Shown here one piece after another: positions 9,131 through 19,370 of a stretch of DNA of 64,000 nucleotides. Position 1 is the first letter of the stretch; each line of letters begins with the position of its first letter. The translations under genes and the position numbers were made by a program. The notes under the pieces are model-generated. The model searched no databases and was not told the DNA's origin. It saw only the letters and a program-made list of their open reading frames with translations. The DNA is from Pelodictyon luteolum (lineage in GTDB: Bacteria; Bacteroidota; Chlorobiia; Chlorobiales; Chlorobiaceae): positions 79,366 to 143,365 of the forward strand of contig NZ_LVWG01000021.1 in assembly GCF_001622165.1 (NCBI RefSeq). The letters are read 5' to 3'.

Positions 9131-10714
9131 CTATCGGGCCTTTACCTTTTCGTTGAAGGTGGTGACGAACTTCGCCGCCGCCTCTTTCAGCCTTGCGGCC
9201 ACGTCGGCCTCGAGGGCACCGGTTTCTGCAATGGATTTCAGGATGTCGCCGTGCTTCAAATCGAGCATGGCGAGGAATTCCTCCTCAAACTTCTTGACAT
9301 GCTGCACCGCTACAAGGTCGAGAAGGCCCTGGGTACCGAGGAAGATGATTGCAACCTGACGTTCCACGGGCATCGGCACATACTGGCCCTGCTTGAGGAT
9401 TTCAACAAGGCGTGCACCGCGATCGAGCTGCGCTTTGGTGGTCTTGTCGAGGTCGGAACCGAACTTCGAGAAGGCTTCAAGTTCCCGGAACTGTGCGAGG
9501 TCAAGACGGAGGGTACCGGCAACTTTCTTCATCGCCTTGATCTGGGCGGCGCCGCCGACGCGGGAGACCGAGATGCCGACGTTGATTGCAGGACGCTGTC
9601 CGCTGTTGAACAGGTTCGACTCAAGGAAGATCTGGCCATCGGTGATGGAGATCACATTGGTCGGGATATATGCCGACACGTCACCGGCCTGGGTCTCGAT
9701 GACCGGCAGTGCCGTAAGGCTTCCGCCAGCCTGCACCATCGGGCGGAGGGCGTCGGGAAGGTCATTCATTTTCTTTGCGACTTCGATGTCGTCAGTGATC
9801 TTAGCCGCACGCTCAAGCAGACGGGAGTGCAGGAAGAACACATCACCGGGGTATGCTTCGCGTCCCGGGGGACGGCGGAGCAGAAGGGAAAGCTGGCGGT
9901 ATGCGACAGCCTGCTTGGAGAGATCATCGTAGACGACCAGCGCATGGCGGCCGGTGTCGCGGAAGTATTCGCCAAGGGCGGCGCCGGCGAAGGGAGCAAT
10001 GAACTGCAGCGGTGCAGGATCGGAAGCTGTTGCCGAGATGACGGTGGTATACTCCATCGCGCCATACTTTTCAAGAGTGTTGACCACCTGTGCAACCGTC
10101 GAACCCTTCAGGCCGATGGCAACGTAGATACAGAACACGCCCTTGCCCTTCTGGTTGATGATGGTATCAAGCGCAACGGCGGTTTTGCCGGTCTGGCGAT
10201 CGCCGATGATGAGCTCGCGCTGTCCGCGGCCGATCGGAATCATGGAGTCGATTGCCTTGAGGCCGGTCTGTAGCGGCTCATGCACCGACTTGCGGTAGAT
10301 GACGCCGGGAGCGCGGCGCTCGAGGGGAAGACGGATATCGGTGTCGATAACGCCTTTGCCGTCGATGGGTACGCCGAGCGGGTTGATTACCCTGCCGAGC
10401 ATTGCTTCACCAACCGGAACAGAGGCAAGGATGCCCGTGCGTTTGACGGTATCACCCTCTTTGACCTCGGTGGAATCACCGAAGAGAACGGCGCCGACAT
10501 TGTCCTCCTCCAGGTTCAGAGCCATGCCCATGACTTTGTTCGGAAACTCAAGGAGTTCACCGGCAGCAGCTTTGGACAACCCGTACACACGTGCGATACC
10601 GTCGCCGACCTGCAGCACGGTTCCCACATCATAAACTTCGGCTTCGGACTCAAAGCCGGCAAGCTGCTTGCGAAGTATGGATGAAACTTCATCAGGCCTG
10701 ACTGTTGTAGACAT
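9131..10714 (-). CDS. atpA: F1F0 ATP synthase subunit alpha
   Basis: A protein of 527 residues with the P-loop GDRQTGKTA, the alpha-type [15 protein letters not shown] segment and the signature region [22 protein letters not shown]. It forms the non-catalytic nucleotide-binding subunits of the F1 hexamer. Length is near normal (a little long at the C-terminus). The gene starts a two-gene atpA-atpG transcript and is divergent from thrB over 214 bases, which must contain both promoters. Confidence 0.97.
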   Translation of the reverse strand: MSTTVRPDEVSSILRKQLAGFESEAEVYDVGTVLQVGDGIARVYGLSKAAAGELLEFPNKVMGMALNLEEDNVGAVLFGDSTEVKEGDTVKRTGILASVPVGEAMLGRVINPLGVPIDGKGVIDTDIRLPLERRAPGVIYRKSVHEPLQTGLKAIDSMIPIGRGQRELIIGDRQTGKTAVALDTIINQKGKGVFCIYVAIGLKGSTVAQVVNTLEKYGAMEYTTVISATASDPAPLQFIAPFAGAALGEYFRDTGRHALVVYDDLSKQAVAYRQLSLLLRRPPGREAYPGDVFFLHSRLLERAAKITDDIEVAKKMNDLPDALRPMVQAGGSLTALPVIETQAGDVSAYIPTNVISITDGQIFLESNLFNSGQRPAINVGISVSRVGGAAQIKAMKKVAGTLRLDLAQFRELEAFSKFGSDLDKTTKAQLDRGARLVEILKQGQYVPMPVERQVAIIFLGTQGLLDLVAVQHVKKFEEEFLAMLDLKHGDILKSIAETGALEADVAARLKEAAAKFVTTFNEKVKAR

Positions 10715-10927
10715 ATGCTTATTCCGCTTGGTTATTTGTTAAGAAAAGAGAAAGATTCTGCTTACTTTCATTTGAATTCAAAGGGTCTCTTCCCTTTCCA
10801 AAAATAAAAGCCAAATTTAATGAAAAGCTTTTAGTTATTCAAGTACTCTCTCGCATTTGAACAACTTGGTTTTTCAAGGGGCACGGCATGAGCCTATGAG
10901 GCCCGTATCCGACCCGCATCATACGGT

Positions 10928-11890
10928 ATGAAAACAGTCAGGGGATTTGCTTCAGCAACCGTCGGAAACGTGGCCTGCGGTTTTGACGTGCTCGGCTTTG
11001 CCATCAAGGAGCCCGGAGACGAGGTCATCCTGACGCTTTCGGAGCGGAAGCACTCGTCGTGCCCCGTCACCATCTCCGCCATTTCGGGTGACGGCGGAAA
11101 ACTCCCCCTCGACCCGAAGAAGAACACCTCAAGCTTTGTCGTCCTGAAGTTTCTCGAACACCTCCGCGCCCAGAAGGGCATCGCTTTCAACGGCCATATT
11201 TCACTTGAACTGAAGAAGCACCTGCCACTCAGCAGCGGCATGGGAAGCAGTGCGGCCAGTGCGGCAGCAGCCCTTGCGGCGGCAAACGAACTGCTCGGCC
11301 AGCCATGCACGAAAATGGAACTGGTCCACTTCGCCATCGAAGGCGAGAGGGTCGCCTGCGGCTCGGCCCACGCCGACAATGCCGCGCCGGCCATCCTCGG
11401 CAACTTCGTCCTCATCCGCAGCTACACGCCGCTCGACCTCATCGTCATCCCTCCGCCGGATGACCTGTACTGCTCGCTCGTCCACCCCCATACGGAACTG
11501 CGGACATCTTTTGCCCGCTCCGTGCTTCCGAACGAAATCCCGCTCAAGATGGCGACCCAGCAATGGGGCAACGTGGGGGCACTCGTCGCCGGGCTCCTCA
11601 CCGCCGACTACCCGCTCATCGGCCGCTCGCTCATTGACGTCGTTGCCGAACCCAAACGTGCGCCCCTGATCCCGGGGTTCTTCGAAGTGAAGGAAGCCGC
11701 ACTGAAGGCAGGCGCCCTCGGATGCAGCATCGCCGGCTCAGGCCCCTCGATTTTCGCATTCGCCTCTTCTCCCGACACCGCCCGGGAAGCCGGCCGCGCC
11801 ATGCAGGAAGCGTTCCTTACCTCCAAGGCAAAGCTGCCTTCCGACATGTGGGTGTCGCCTATCTGCAGAGAAGGCGCAAGGATACTGTAA
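10928..11890 (+). CDS. thrB: Homoserine kinase
   Basis: A protein of 320 residues of the GHMP kinase family. The ATP loop is PLSSGMGSSAASAAAAL (about residues 99-115), and the C-terminal GCSIAGSGPSIFAF motif is also present. It phosphorylates homoserine in threonine synthesis. The start MKTVRGFASATVGNVACGFD matches the family N-terminus. thrC begins 30 bases after its stop, so the two are one operon with plsC probably following. Confidence 0.96.
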   Translation: MKTVRGFASATVGNVACGFDVLGFAIKEPGDEVILTLSERKHSSCPVTISAISGDGGKLPLDPKKNTSSFVVLKFLEHLRAQKGIAFNGHISLELKKHLPLSSGMGSSAASAAAALAAANELLGQPCTKMELVHFAIEGERVACGSAHADNAAPAILGNFVLIRSYTPLDLIVIPPPDDLYCSLVHPHTELRTSFARSVLPNEIPLKMATQQWGNVGALVAGLLTADYPLIGRSLIDVVAEPKRAPLIPGFFEVKEAALKAGALGCSIAGSGPSIFAFASSPDTAREAGRAMQEAFLTSKAKLPSDMWVSPICREGARIL

Positions 11891-11919
11891 CGAACACAAC
11901 CGCCGAAGCCTTACCGCAC

Positions 11920-13236
11920 ATGATCTACTTCAGCACCAGCAAATCTTCCACGCCGGTCTCCATGAAACGGGCCACCCTCGAGGGGCTCGCGCCCGACGGC
12001 GGTCTCTACGTACCCTCCGCCATACCCTCCTTCACCCCTCAGGAGCTCCTGCAGCTTGAGGGCGCCACGTTCAGCGATGTAGGCTTTGCCATTGCAAAGA
12101 AGTTCGTCGACGGCGAGATCCCTCCTGTCGAGCTGCAGGAGATTGTCCGCGAGTGCTGCAACTTCCCGACCCCGCTCGTCCAGCTTGATCCGGCAGCCTT
12201 CGTCCTTGAGCTCTTCCACGGGCCAACCCTCGCATTCAAGGACTACGGTGCCCGTTTCCTCGCTCGCATGACCGGATGGTTCGCTGCCGAGGATAACCGG
12301 CTGATCACGGTACTCGTGGCAACATCCGGTGATACAGGAAGCGCCGTGGCATACGGCTTCCAGGGGATCCCGAACACCCGCGTGGTGCTGCTCTACCCCT
12401 CCGGCAAGGTCAGCCGCCTGCAGGAGCAGCAGCTCACCACCGCCGGCGGCAACGTCCACGCGCTTGAAGTGAACGGTGATTTCGACGACTGCCAGCGTTT
12501 GGTGAAGGAGGCTTTCGTCGACCCATCGCTCAAGGAGCGCCTCACCCTGACCTCGGCCAACTCTATCAACATCTCGCGCCTTATCCCGCAGTCGTTCTAT
12601 TACGCCTGGGCCACACTCCGGCTCCAAGAGGATTACGGACTGCAGGGCCCCGTATTCTCGGTTCCCTCCGGCAACTACGGCAACCTGACTGCCGGCGTGC
12701 TGGCAAAAAAGATGGGATTCCCCATCGGAGGCTTCATCGCCGCCTCCAACGCCAACGACAGCGTCACCCGCTACCTCTCCCTTGGGCGCTACGAACCCCG
12801 TCCTACCCGCCGCACGCTCTCGACGGCGATGGATGTCGGCAACCCGAGCAATTTTGCCCGGCTCATCCATTTCTATCAGGGGGAGCACGATGCCATGGCC
12901 CGCGACATCACCGGCACCTCGGTCACCGACCGGGAGACCCTTGAGACCATCCGCCTCGTACACAGCCGGTTCGGCTATGTCATGGACCCCCATACAGCCG
13001 TCGGCTACTGCGCCCTCCTCAGGATGCGCCAGGACGGGATGTACTGCGACAACCCCGGCGTCGTACTCTCGACAGCCCATCCGTCGAAGTTCCTTGAGGC
13101 CATCCATGAAGCCCTCCAGCTGGAGGTCGAGGTCCCCGAGCGGCTCGGGTGCCTCCTGGCAAAAGAAAAACAGGCGACCATGATCGAGCCGAACTACCGC
13201 GACCTTGCGGGCTTCCTCAACGGGCTGGACCACTGA
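11920..13236 (+). CDS. thrC: Threonine synthase
   Basis: A protein of 438 residues of the PLP fold-type II family. The PLP lysine is in GPTLAFKDYGARF, the phosphate-binding loop is in ATSGDTGSAVAYGF, and a SVPSGNYGNLTAG segment follows. It converts phosphohomoserine to threonine. I chose the ATG at 11920, giving MIYFSTSKSSTPVSMKRA, the usual N-terminus; a longer frame overlaps thrB. It stands between thrB and plsC. Confidence 0.96.
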   Translation: MIYFSTSKSSTPVSMKRATLEGLAPDGGLYVPSAIPSFTPQELLQLEGATFSDVGFAIAKKFVDGEIPPVELQEIVRECCNFPTPLVQLDPAAFVLELFHGPTLAFKDYGARFLARMTGWFAAEDNRLITVLVATSGDTGSAVAYGFQGIPNTRVVLLYPSGKVSRLQEQQLTTAGGNVHALEVNGDFDDCQRLVKEAFVDPSLKERLTLTSANSINISRLIPQSFYYAWATLRLQEDYGLQGPVFSVPSGNYGNLTAGVLAKKMGFPIGGFIAASNANDSVTRYLSLGRYEPRPTRRTLSTAMDVGNPSNFARLIHFYQGEHDAMARDITGTSVTDRETLETIRLVHSRFGYVMDPHTAVGYCALLRMRQDGMYCDNPGVVLSTAHPSKFLEAIHEALQLEVEVPERLGCLLAKEKQATMIEPNYRDLAGFLNGLDH

Positions 13237-13263
13237 GGTGCCCACCAACCCACAGCACACCCC

Positions 13264-13959
13264 ATGAACGCTCGCACCCTGCTCTTCTTCATTATCCTGA
13301 TTCCGGTGATGTTCTTCGGAATGCTCGCCGGCTATATCATGAACACTATTGACGGGACCGGAGACCGCTTCCACCGCATCGCCTCCTGGTGGGGGCGCTT
13401 CAGCGCGTGGCTCTTCGGCATCACGGTGGAGGTGGAAGGCGAGGAAAACTACAGGGCGGGCGGCAGCTACCTCGTTGTAAGCAACCATGCCGGCATGGCC
13501 GACATCCCGCTGCTCCTCGGCTCAATGAAGCTCAACCTCCGCTTCGTCGCCAAGGAGGAACTCGGCAGAATCCCCGTCTTCGGCTGGGCGTTGAAGAACG
13601 GCGGCTACGTGATGATCAAGCGCGGCCAGAACCGCGAAGCCCTTAAAAGCCTGCTGGCCGCATCGGAAGTAATCAAAAGCGGCCGCTCCGTCCACATCTT
13701 CCCTGAAGGAACAAGGTCCGCCACGGGCAAGTTGCTCCCATTCAAGCGCGGAGCATTTCTCGTGGCTGAAAAAGCCAAAGCCGAGGTTCTGCCCGTCACC
13801 ATCATCGGAAGCCACCTCATCACCCCGAAAAAGAGCCTTGCCATACACCGCGGCAAGGTCCGCCTCATCATCGGCAAACCCCTCCGCACCGCCGACTTCC
13901 CGAACGTCGAAACCCTCATGCAGGCCTCTCGCGACGCCATCGCAGCGAACCTCAACTGA
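13264..13959 (+). CDS. plsC: 1-acyl-sn-glycerol-3-phosphate acyltransferase
   Basis: A protein of 231 residues with an N-terminal membrane segment (about 5-26), acyltransferase motif I NHAGMAD (the NHx4D catalytic pair) and motif III FPEGTRS. It makes phosphatidic acid from lyso-phosphatidic acid at the inner membrane. It begins 27 bases after thrC and probably belongs to that transcript. A strong shared terminator follows. Confidence 0.92.
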   Translation: MNARTLLFFIILIPVMFFGMLAGYIMNTIDGTGDRFHRIASWWGRFSAWLFGITVEVEGEENYRAGGSYLVVSNHAGMADIPLLLGSMKLNLRFVAKEELGRIPVFGWALKNGGYVMIKRGQNREALKSLLAASEVIKSGRSVHIFPEGTRSATGKLLPFKRGAFLVAEKAKAEVLPVTIIGSHLITPKKSLAIHRGKVRLIIGKPLRTADFPNVETLMQASRDAIAANLN

Positions 13960-14009
13960 GGAGCGGCACCGGGGAACCCCACACCCCCGAGCCCGGCGAG
14001 GAAAAACAA

Positions 14010-14052
14010 GAGAGGGCCGCTGCGTTTCCATTTGACACGCAGCGGCCCTCTC
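14010..14052. terminator. Bidirectional terminator between plsC and ribH
   Basis: A perfect 16-base stem pairs 14010-14025 with 14037-14052 (arms begin GAGAGGGCC and end GGCCCTCTC). It sits between converging genes. Confidence 0.88.
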
Positions 14053-14082
14053 GTATTGTTTGGCGTTCACCAGAAGCGTGGA

Positions 14083-14550
14083 TCACATGTTCCGGTAGAG
14101 GTTCACCATTTCGATGGCAGTTAGTGCTGCATCGAAGCCCTTGTTGCCTGCCTTCGTTCCGGCTCGCTCGATTGCCTGCTCGATGTTCTCGGTAGTAAGC
14201 ACGCCGAATGCGATCGGCACACCGGTTTCAAGCGACGCCTGGGCGATGCCTTTGGTAGCCTCAGCGGCAACGACGTCGAAGTGAGGGGTGCTTCCGCGGA
14301 TGATGGCTCCGAGGGTAATGAGGGCATCGTACTTGCCGGTGAGGGCCGCCTTCTTGGCGACCATCGGCAACTCGAACGCTCCGGGGCAGCGGTAGATGGT
14401 GATGTTCTCTTCCGATCCGCCGTGGCGGCGGATGCAGTCGATGGCTCCCTCCATCAGCTTCTGGCCGATGAAATCGTTGAACCGGGATATGACGAGGGCG
14501 AACCGGGCGTCTTTGGCGCTGAGCGCCCCTTCAATCTGTTTGATCTGCAT
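14083..14550 (-). CDS. ribH: 6,7-dimethyl-8-ribityllumazine synthase
   Basis: A protein of 155 residues with the lumazine synthase marks: [15 protein letters not shown], the [14 protein letters not shown] motif, [12 protein letters not shown] with the catalytic His region, and [16 protein letters not shown]. It performs the penultimate step of riboflavin synthesis and normally assembles as a 60-mer or pentamer. I chose the ATG at 14550; upstream in-frame codons run into the gmhA end and look unlike the family. Confidence 0.96.
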   Translation of the reverse strand: MQIKQIEGALSAKDARFALVISRFNDFIGQKLMEGAIDCIRRHGGSEENITIYRCPGAFELPMVAKKAALTGKYDALITLGAIIRGSTPHFDVVAAEATKGIAQASLETGVPIAFGVLTTENIEQAIERAGTKAGNKGFDAALTAIEMVNLYRNM

Positions 14551-14576
14551 GCTGGTTGGTTGTTTATGGGTTAGGC

Positions 14577-15212
14577 CTAGGTGTCGCAGTATCCGAGAAT
14601 CTGCTCCACAAGATCGATGATGACGTGGCCGACAGTGATATGGCACTCCTGCACCCGGTCGGCCGTACCGGAGTGGGGAACAATGAGCTGGAGGTCGGCC
14701 ATTCCTTTCATGAGTCCACCCTCACCGCCAAGAAGGGCGATGCTCTTCATCCCCTGCTGCCGAGCAACTTTCATAGCATTGATGACGCTCATGCTGTTGC
14801 CGCTGGTGGAAAGGCCCACGAAGAGGTCCCCTTCCTTGCCGTATGCCTCCACAAGCCGCGCAAAAACAGCGTCATAGCCAAGATCGTTGGCCCCGGCAGT
14901 GAGCGCCATGCTGTCGCTGGACAGGGCGATGGCGGGCAGGGCAGGGCGCTTCACGGTGCTTCGGTAACGGATGGTAAGTTCCGTTGCAAGATGCTGGGCA
15001 TCGGCCGCGCTTCCACCGTTTCCGGCAAAAAGCACGCTCCGGCCCGCAGAAAAAGTATCGGCCATGAGACGCGCCATTGCGGCAATGACCGCGCTGTTCT
15101 CTCTTGCGACACGCTCCTTAAGGCGTGCGCTGTAGAGCATCGTTTCAAGGACACTTTCTTCAAGTCGATTCCTGTCAGTGAGCCTGCAGGAACATTTTCC
15201 GCCATTGTCCAT
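14577..15212 (-). CDS. gmhA: Phosphoheptose isomerase (SIS domain)
   Basis: A protein of 211 residues with a single SIS domain: [36 protein letters not shown] and the C-terminal [16 protein letters not shown] with conserved metal-binding His. It isomerises sedoheptulose 7-phosphate to glycero-manno-heptose 7-phosphate for LPS core. I took the ATG at 15212, which gives a length near the family's 190-200; the longer open frame upstream overlaps the channel gene in another frame. Confidence 0.9.
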   Translation of the reverse strand: MDNGGKCSCRLTDRNRLEESVLETMLYSARLKERVARENSAVIAAMARLMADTFSAGRSVLFAGNGGSAADAQHLATELTIRYRSTVKRPALPAIALSSDSMALTAGANDLGYDAVFARLVEAYGKEGDLFVGLSTSGNSMSVINAMKVARQQGMKSIALLGGEGGLMKGMADLQLIVPHSGTADRVQECHITVGHVIIDLVEQILGYCDT

Positions 15213-15324
15213 TGTTTGGGATGGTACGGGTTTAGGGTGTCTTATCCGGACTACGCAACAGAAGGGACTCCGGACAAAATTGTACGCTAATATAACGAAA
15301 AAGGCAGGAAGCGAAGAAAAAGCC

Positions 15325-16164
15325 TCAGCTGAGGCCATCGCCATCCGGAGCATCCTCAAGCGGAAGGCCGCAGCGGCGGCAGAACGCGGCATCGGGTTCG
15401 TGGCGGAGGCCGGGGCATGCGCGGCAGAACCTTTCGGGGCTGCAGGATGAGCGCATGGAAGACATTTCTGCAGAGACGATGCCCGTCGGGACAGCAATCA
15501 CGCTGTAACCGGTGATCATGAGCAAAGCCGCCAGAAATCGTCCAAGCGGAGTCCCTGGAGATATGTCGCCGTAGCCGACTGTCGTAACGGTAACGATGGC
15601 CCAGTAGATACTTTCAGGAATGCTCCTGAACCCATGTTCCTCACCCTCTATCAGGTACATGAGGGCGCCGACGATGCTTGTAAGCACAATGACGAAAAAC
15701 AGAAACACCAGAATCTTGCGCGAAGAGGCCACAATTGATGCCCGGACAAAGTTCGCCTCATGGACGAACTGCATGAGCTTCAGAAGACGGAAGATACGCA
15801 GCACCCTGAAAAAGCGGATGACAAGCAGGTACTGGGTGCCGGGTATGAAGAGGCTCAGCCAGGTGGGAAAAATGGAGAGGAAGTCAACGATGCCGAAAAA
15901 ACTCAGGGCGTAGCGCCGGCGGTCTTCGGTCGCATACAGTCGGAGGCCGTACTCGATGGAGAAAAGAATGGTAAAAAACCACTCGCATGCGAGGAAAATA
16001 TCCCCGGCCGCGGCATGAAGGGAGGGCACGCTGTCAAGCATGACGACCAGCACGCTGCTGGAAATGGCAAAAATCAGAAGAAGATCGAAAGCCTTGGCAG
16101 GCACCGTATCATAATCAAAGATGATGTGCCGCAGTTTTTCTTTTGGTGTCGCGGATTGTTGCAT
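15325..16164 (-). CDS. Voltage-gated-like potassium channel with C-terminal zinc ribbon
   Basis: A protein of 279 residues with six predicted membrane helices. The S4-like helix carries spaced arginines ([19 protein letters not shown]), and the selectivity filter is TVTTVGYGD before S6. The C-terminus has four cysteines in CRACPGL...CRRCG spacing, a zinc-ribbon-like tail unusual for Kv-type channels. It probably passes K+ across the inner membrane. Kup at the far end of the window is a second K+ system. It is followed 112 bases on by gmhA on the same strand. Confidence 0.88.
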   Translation of the reverse strand: MQQSATPKEKLRHIIFDYDTVPAKAFDLLLIFAISSSVLVVMLDSVPSLHAAAGDIFLACEWFFTILFSIEYGLRLYATEDRRRYALSFFGIVDFLSIFPTWLSLFIPGTQYLLVIRFFRVLRIFRLLKLMQFVHEANFVRASIVASSRKILVFLFFVIVLTSIVGALMYLIEGEEHGFRSIPESIYWAIVTVTTVGYGDISPGTPLGRFLAALLMITGYSVIAVPTGIVSAEMSSMRSSCSPERFCRACPGLRHEPDAAFCRRCGLPLEDAPDGDGLS

Positions 16165-16183
16165 AGTTCAATCTTGTTGCACA

Positions 16184-16220
16184 TCAAAAAAAACTCCGCC
16201 GGTGCACGGCACTGGCGGAG
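16184..16220 (-). terminator. Rho-independent terminator of hemE
   Basis: On the minus strand CTCCGCC (16220-16214) pairs with GGCGGAG (16200-16194), followed by eight T residues, about 30 bases past the hemE stop. Confidence 0.82.
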
Positions 16221-16248
16221 CTCGAAAAAAAAATGCCTGAAAGAAGCC

Positions 16249-17304
16249 TTAGTGGTATTTGGCGCTCTCTTCCTTGACGAACTCGACGAGCAGCTTCAGG
16301 TTGGCCGGATCAACGTCGGGCAGGATGCCGTGGCCGAGGTTGAAGACATGGCCGGACTGGGCGGTGTGCTGGCCGAACTGACGGAGGACCTTTGCTGCTT
16401 CGGCCTTGATCTTCTCGGGCGTGCCGTAGAGGACCGTCGGATCCATGTTGCCCTGAAGACAGACGCGGTCTCCGAGGATGGTACGGGCTTTCGCAATATC
16501 GATGCCCCAGCCGAGTCCGACGGCGTCGCAGCCGGTGTCGGCGATTTCCGAAAGAATGGTGTTGCAGTCCTTCGAGAAGACGATGACAGGAACGTCAGGG
16601 TACTTTGCCTTCACCGCCTGCACGTTCTCCTTGATGTAGGGAAGCGCGAACTCGCGGTAGTCATCCTCGGACAGGGCGCTGGCCCATGAGTCGAAGATCT
16701 GGATGGCATCGGCTCCGGCTTCAACCTGTGCGCAGACATACTCGGAGATGACGGCGGAAATCTTGCTGAGGAGCAGGTGGGCCATTTTCGGCTCACGGTA
16801 CATCATTTTCTTGGCGAACGCATAGTTCTTCGATCCGCCGCCTTCGACAGCGTAGGTGAAGAGGGTCCATGCCGCACCGGAGAACCCGATGAGGGGAACG
16901 CGGTTGTCAAGCTCTTTCTTCGTGAGGCGGATGGCATCGAGCACGTAGCCGAGCTTGTCCTGCACTTCTGGGATGATAAGTCGGTCGATATCACCCTGCG
17001 AGCGGATCGGAGGGGTAAGCTTGATGCCCTTTGTTTCAATGATCTCAACATCCATGCCCATGGCCTCGTTGACGACGAGGATGTCAGAGAAGATGATCGC
17101 CGCGTCGACGCCCATCAGCTCGACCGGCTGGATGGTGACTTCCATGGCCAGCTCAGGAGTTTTGCACAGGGTGAGAAAGTCGGTTTTTTCCCTGATTGCG
17201 CGATACTCGGGGAGGTAACGGCCGGCCTGGCGCATCACCCAGATGGGGGTCCGTGAGCATGGCTGGCGCTTCAGTGCCCGGAGGAAAAGATCATTTTTGA
17301 GCAT
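16249..17304 (-). CDS. hemE: Uroporphyrinogen III decarboxylase
   Basis: A protein of 351 residues with the N-terminal PIWVMRQAGRYLPEYR motif (substrate-binding Arg), the family GFSGAAWTLFTYAVEG segment and the C-terminal FNLGHGILPDVDP. It decarboxylates four acetates of uroporphyrinogen III to give coproporphyrinogen III, a shared step of haem and bacteriochlorophyll synthesis. The length is normal. It has its own terminator. Confidence 0.97.
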   Translation of the reverse strand: MLKNDLFLRALKRQPCSRTPIWVMRQAGRYLPEYRAIREKTDFLTLCKTPELAMEVTIQPVELMGVDAAIIFSDILVVNEAMGMDVEIIETKGIKLTPPIRSQGDIDRLIIPEVQDKLGYVLDAIRLTKKELDNRVPLIGFSGAAWTLFTYAVEGGGSKNYAFAKKMMYREPKMAHLLLSKISAVISEYVCAQVEAGADAIQIFDSWASALSEDDYREFALPYIKENVQAVKAKYPDVPVIVFSKDCNTILSEIADTGCDAVGLGWGIDIAKARTILGDRVCLQGNMDPTVLYGTPEKIKAEAAKVLRQFGQHTAQSGHVFNLGHGILPDVDPANLKLLVEFVKEESAKYH

Positions 17305-17457
17305 GCAGTGCTAAAGTTTGATGGTTGAACAAAACAGGCGGCCTTTCAGAGCGTGTCCCCAGAAGAGCAGGGGGCGTGGGGGCTGAACGCACTTCGAATC
17401 AGCAAAGGTACGACTTTTCAGCCTTTTTTAAAACTTCATCCTCAGCGAGGCGCCATG

Positions 17458-18306
17458 TCAGCTGACGATATGGCGCTTGATGCCGAGCTCTTTCGGACTG
17501 TAGCCGAGCGCAAGGCCGACCATCTCCGAGAGGTGGAACACGGGAATGGAGCTGTGTATCTGAGCCTGCTTGAGGGCTTTCGACTGATAGCCGTCGAGCA
17601 CCGTGTGGCAGAGCGGGCAGGGGGTAACGATGAAGTCGGCCTTCTCTTCGATAGCCTCTCCAAGCGCTTCAGCAGCAACGCTGAGGGACTCCTCTTCTGC
17701 AACGAGCAGGGTGTGGAAACCGCAGCACCGGTTCTTGTGGCGGTAGGGAATGGTCTTTCCGCCAAGCGCCTCGATCAGTTGGTCAAGCGATGAAGGATCA
17801 AGCGGATTGTCCTTGCCCAGCACTGTTGAAGGACGCAGAATGTGGCAACCGTAGAACGGCGCAATGCGGAACTTCGAAAGCGGAACCTTCACCTTGGACT
17901 TGATGGCCTCGAGGCCGACATCGTCGATGAGCACCCAGAGCAGATGGCGGACTTCTGAGGTGCCGCGGTATTCCAGCCCCTCTTTTTTAAGAATCTCATT
18001 GACCTCGGCCCTGAGTTCCGGCGATGCGTCAAGTTTCTTCTTGGCGCTGCGGATGGTCATGAGACAGGTATTGCAGGAGACCACGAGGTCGAGGCCCATC
18101 TTCTCGGCATGGGCGATGTTGCGCGCGTTGACCAGCGCAAAGTGCTTCGGACTGACATAGTCGAGGTTGCTCCCGCCGCAGCAGGTGCTCTCGTGCAGGT
18201 GCACAAGCTCGATGCCGAGGTCCTTCTGCCAGAGTGCAATCGAGCGGTCAACCTCCTTGGTCATGGACTCATTGATGCAGCTCAGGTAATATGCGTATCT
18301 CTTCAT
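17458..18306 (-). CDS. sdhE: Succinate dehydrogenase/fumarate reductase subunit, CCG-domain (SdhE/type E) anchor
   Basis: A protein of 282 residues with two cysteine-rich CCG domains: STCCGGSN with SCNTCLM, then [15 protein letters not shown] and CPLCHTVLD. Such subunits (also in HdrB) bind unusual 4Fe-4S clusters and anchor type-E SQR/QFR to the membrane without transmembrane haem. The start lies 17 bases after the sdhB stop. In a green sulfur bacterium the complex would work mainly as fumarate reductase in the reductive TCA cycle. The symbol follows the type-E naming, not the unrelated flavinylation factor. Confidence 0.88.
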   Translation of the reverse strand: MKRYAYYLSCINESMTKEVDRSIALWQKDLGIELVHLHESTCCGGSNLDYVSPKHFALVNARNIAHAEKMGLDLVVSCNTCLMTIRSAKKKLDASPELRAEVNEILKKEGLEYRGTSEVRHLLWVLIDDVGLEAIKSKVKVPLSKFRIAPFYGCHILRPSTVLGKDNPLDPSSLDQLIEALGGKTIPYRHKNRCCGFHTLLVAEEESLSVAAEALGEAIEEKADFIVTPCPLCHTVLDGYQSKALKQAQIHSSIPVFHLSEMVGLALGYSPKELGIKRHIVS

Positions 18307-18323
18307 CCGGTCATGCCTCCCGA

Positions 18324-19358
18324 TTATTTATTATGGGTCTTGTGATCATCTTTCACATGCTCAGTCATCTCACGGAACTCCTCGCGGAACTGCTTCATGC
18401 CTTTCGACGACTTGACGAGCGGTGGCGGTGGCGGCGTGCGGCGTTTCAGGATCATCTTCACGGCCATCGGCAGAAGGTTCTTCACCGTCCATGCAACGCC
18501 ATTGGTGCGGAACGGCAGGGTTGCCTCGACCAGCTTGCCCTTCTTCTCGATATCGGACATGAACGCCTCGGCATGCTTGGCGCCGGCAGTGTCTTTCAGG
18601 CCGCGGCACTCGATGGCATCTTCACGGATGCCGTGGATGGCTTCCATGATCGGGATATTTTTCACGCAGGTCTCCTGGCAACGGTAACAGTGGGTGCAGT
18701 CCCACACGCCGTGATCCTGCACCAGTTCGGCGAGGCGGACGTCATGGAGGCTGTCGCGCGTGTCGACGTTCATGCGGTACGACTTCAGGAGCACTGCAGG
18801 CGAAACGTACTCCTTGTTGGCACGAAGGATGCTGCACTCCGAAACGCAGGATGCACAGAGAATGCAGTCGGTGGCCTTGTCGTAACGCGAGAACTCCTCT
18901 TCGGAGACAAGGAACTCTTTCTTCCCCATCTCGGGTTCCGGCATGCTCGACTCAACCCAGTTCCGGTAGTGCTTCATCTTGCCGACAAGTGGATCCATGT
19001 CGACGATAAGATCCTTGAGAAGCGGCAGGTTGCGCAGCGGCTCGATCTTGATGATGCCTGCTTCCCGGCACTTGGGGAGCTCATCCCATACCTGGGTGGT
19101 GCAGGCGAGCTTGGAAATGCCGTTGATGCGCATGCCGCAGGAACCGCAGATGCCTGCCTGGCAGAACACCCGGTAGCTGACGGAGGCGTCGATGTTCTCC
19201 TTGATGTAGTTCAGCGCACGAAGCACCGTGATACCCCGTTCGACCGGGATGGTATAGTCATCGAAATAAGGCTTGCTGTCAACCTGGGGGTTCAGTCTGA
19301 ACACCCGGAAGGTGACATCCCGCTTGCCTTCGATATGCTGTTCGCTTGAGACAGTCAT
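18324..19358 (-). CDS. sdhB: Succinate dehydrogenase/fumarate reductase iron-sulfur subunit
   Basis: A protein of 344 residues. The N-terminal plant-type 2Fe-2S ferredoxin domain has [21 protein letters not shown]; the C-terminal domain has [11 protein letters not shown] and [14 protein letters not shown], giving the 4Fe-4S and 3Fe/4Fe-4S clusters. It is longer than the usual 240-250 residues: about 100 extra residues follow the last cluster. It passes electrons between SdhA flavin and the CCG-domain subunit. The gene sits between sdhA and sdhE with short gaps. Confidence 0.95.
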   Translation of the reverse strand: MTVSSEQHIEGKRDVTFRVFRLNPQVDSKPYFDDYTIPVERGITVLRALNYIKENIDASVSYRVFCQAGICGSCGMRINGISKLACTTQVWDELPKCREAGIIKIEPLRNLPLLKDLIVDMDPLVGKMKHYRNWVESSMPEPEMGKKEFLVSEEEFSRYDKATDCILCASCVSECSILRANKEYVSPAVLLKSYRMNVDTRDSLHDVRLAELVQDHGVWDCTHCYRCQETCVKNIPIMEAIHGIREDAIECRGLKDTAGAKHAEAFMSDIEKKGKLVEATLPFRTNGVAWTVKNLLPMAVKMILKRRTPPPPPLVKSSKGMKQFREEFREMTEHVKDDHKTHNK

Positions 19359-19370
19359 GGGCTCGTGTGG

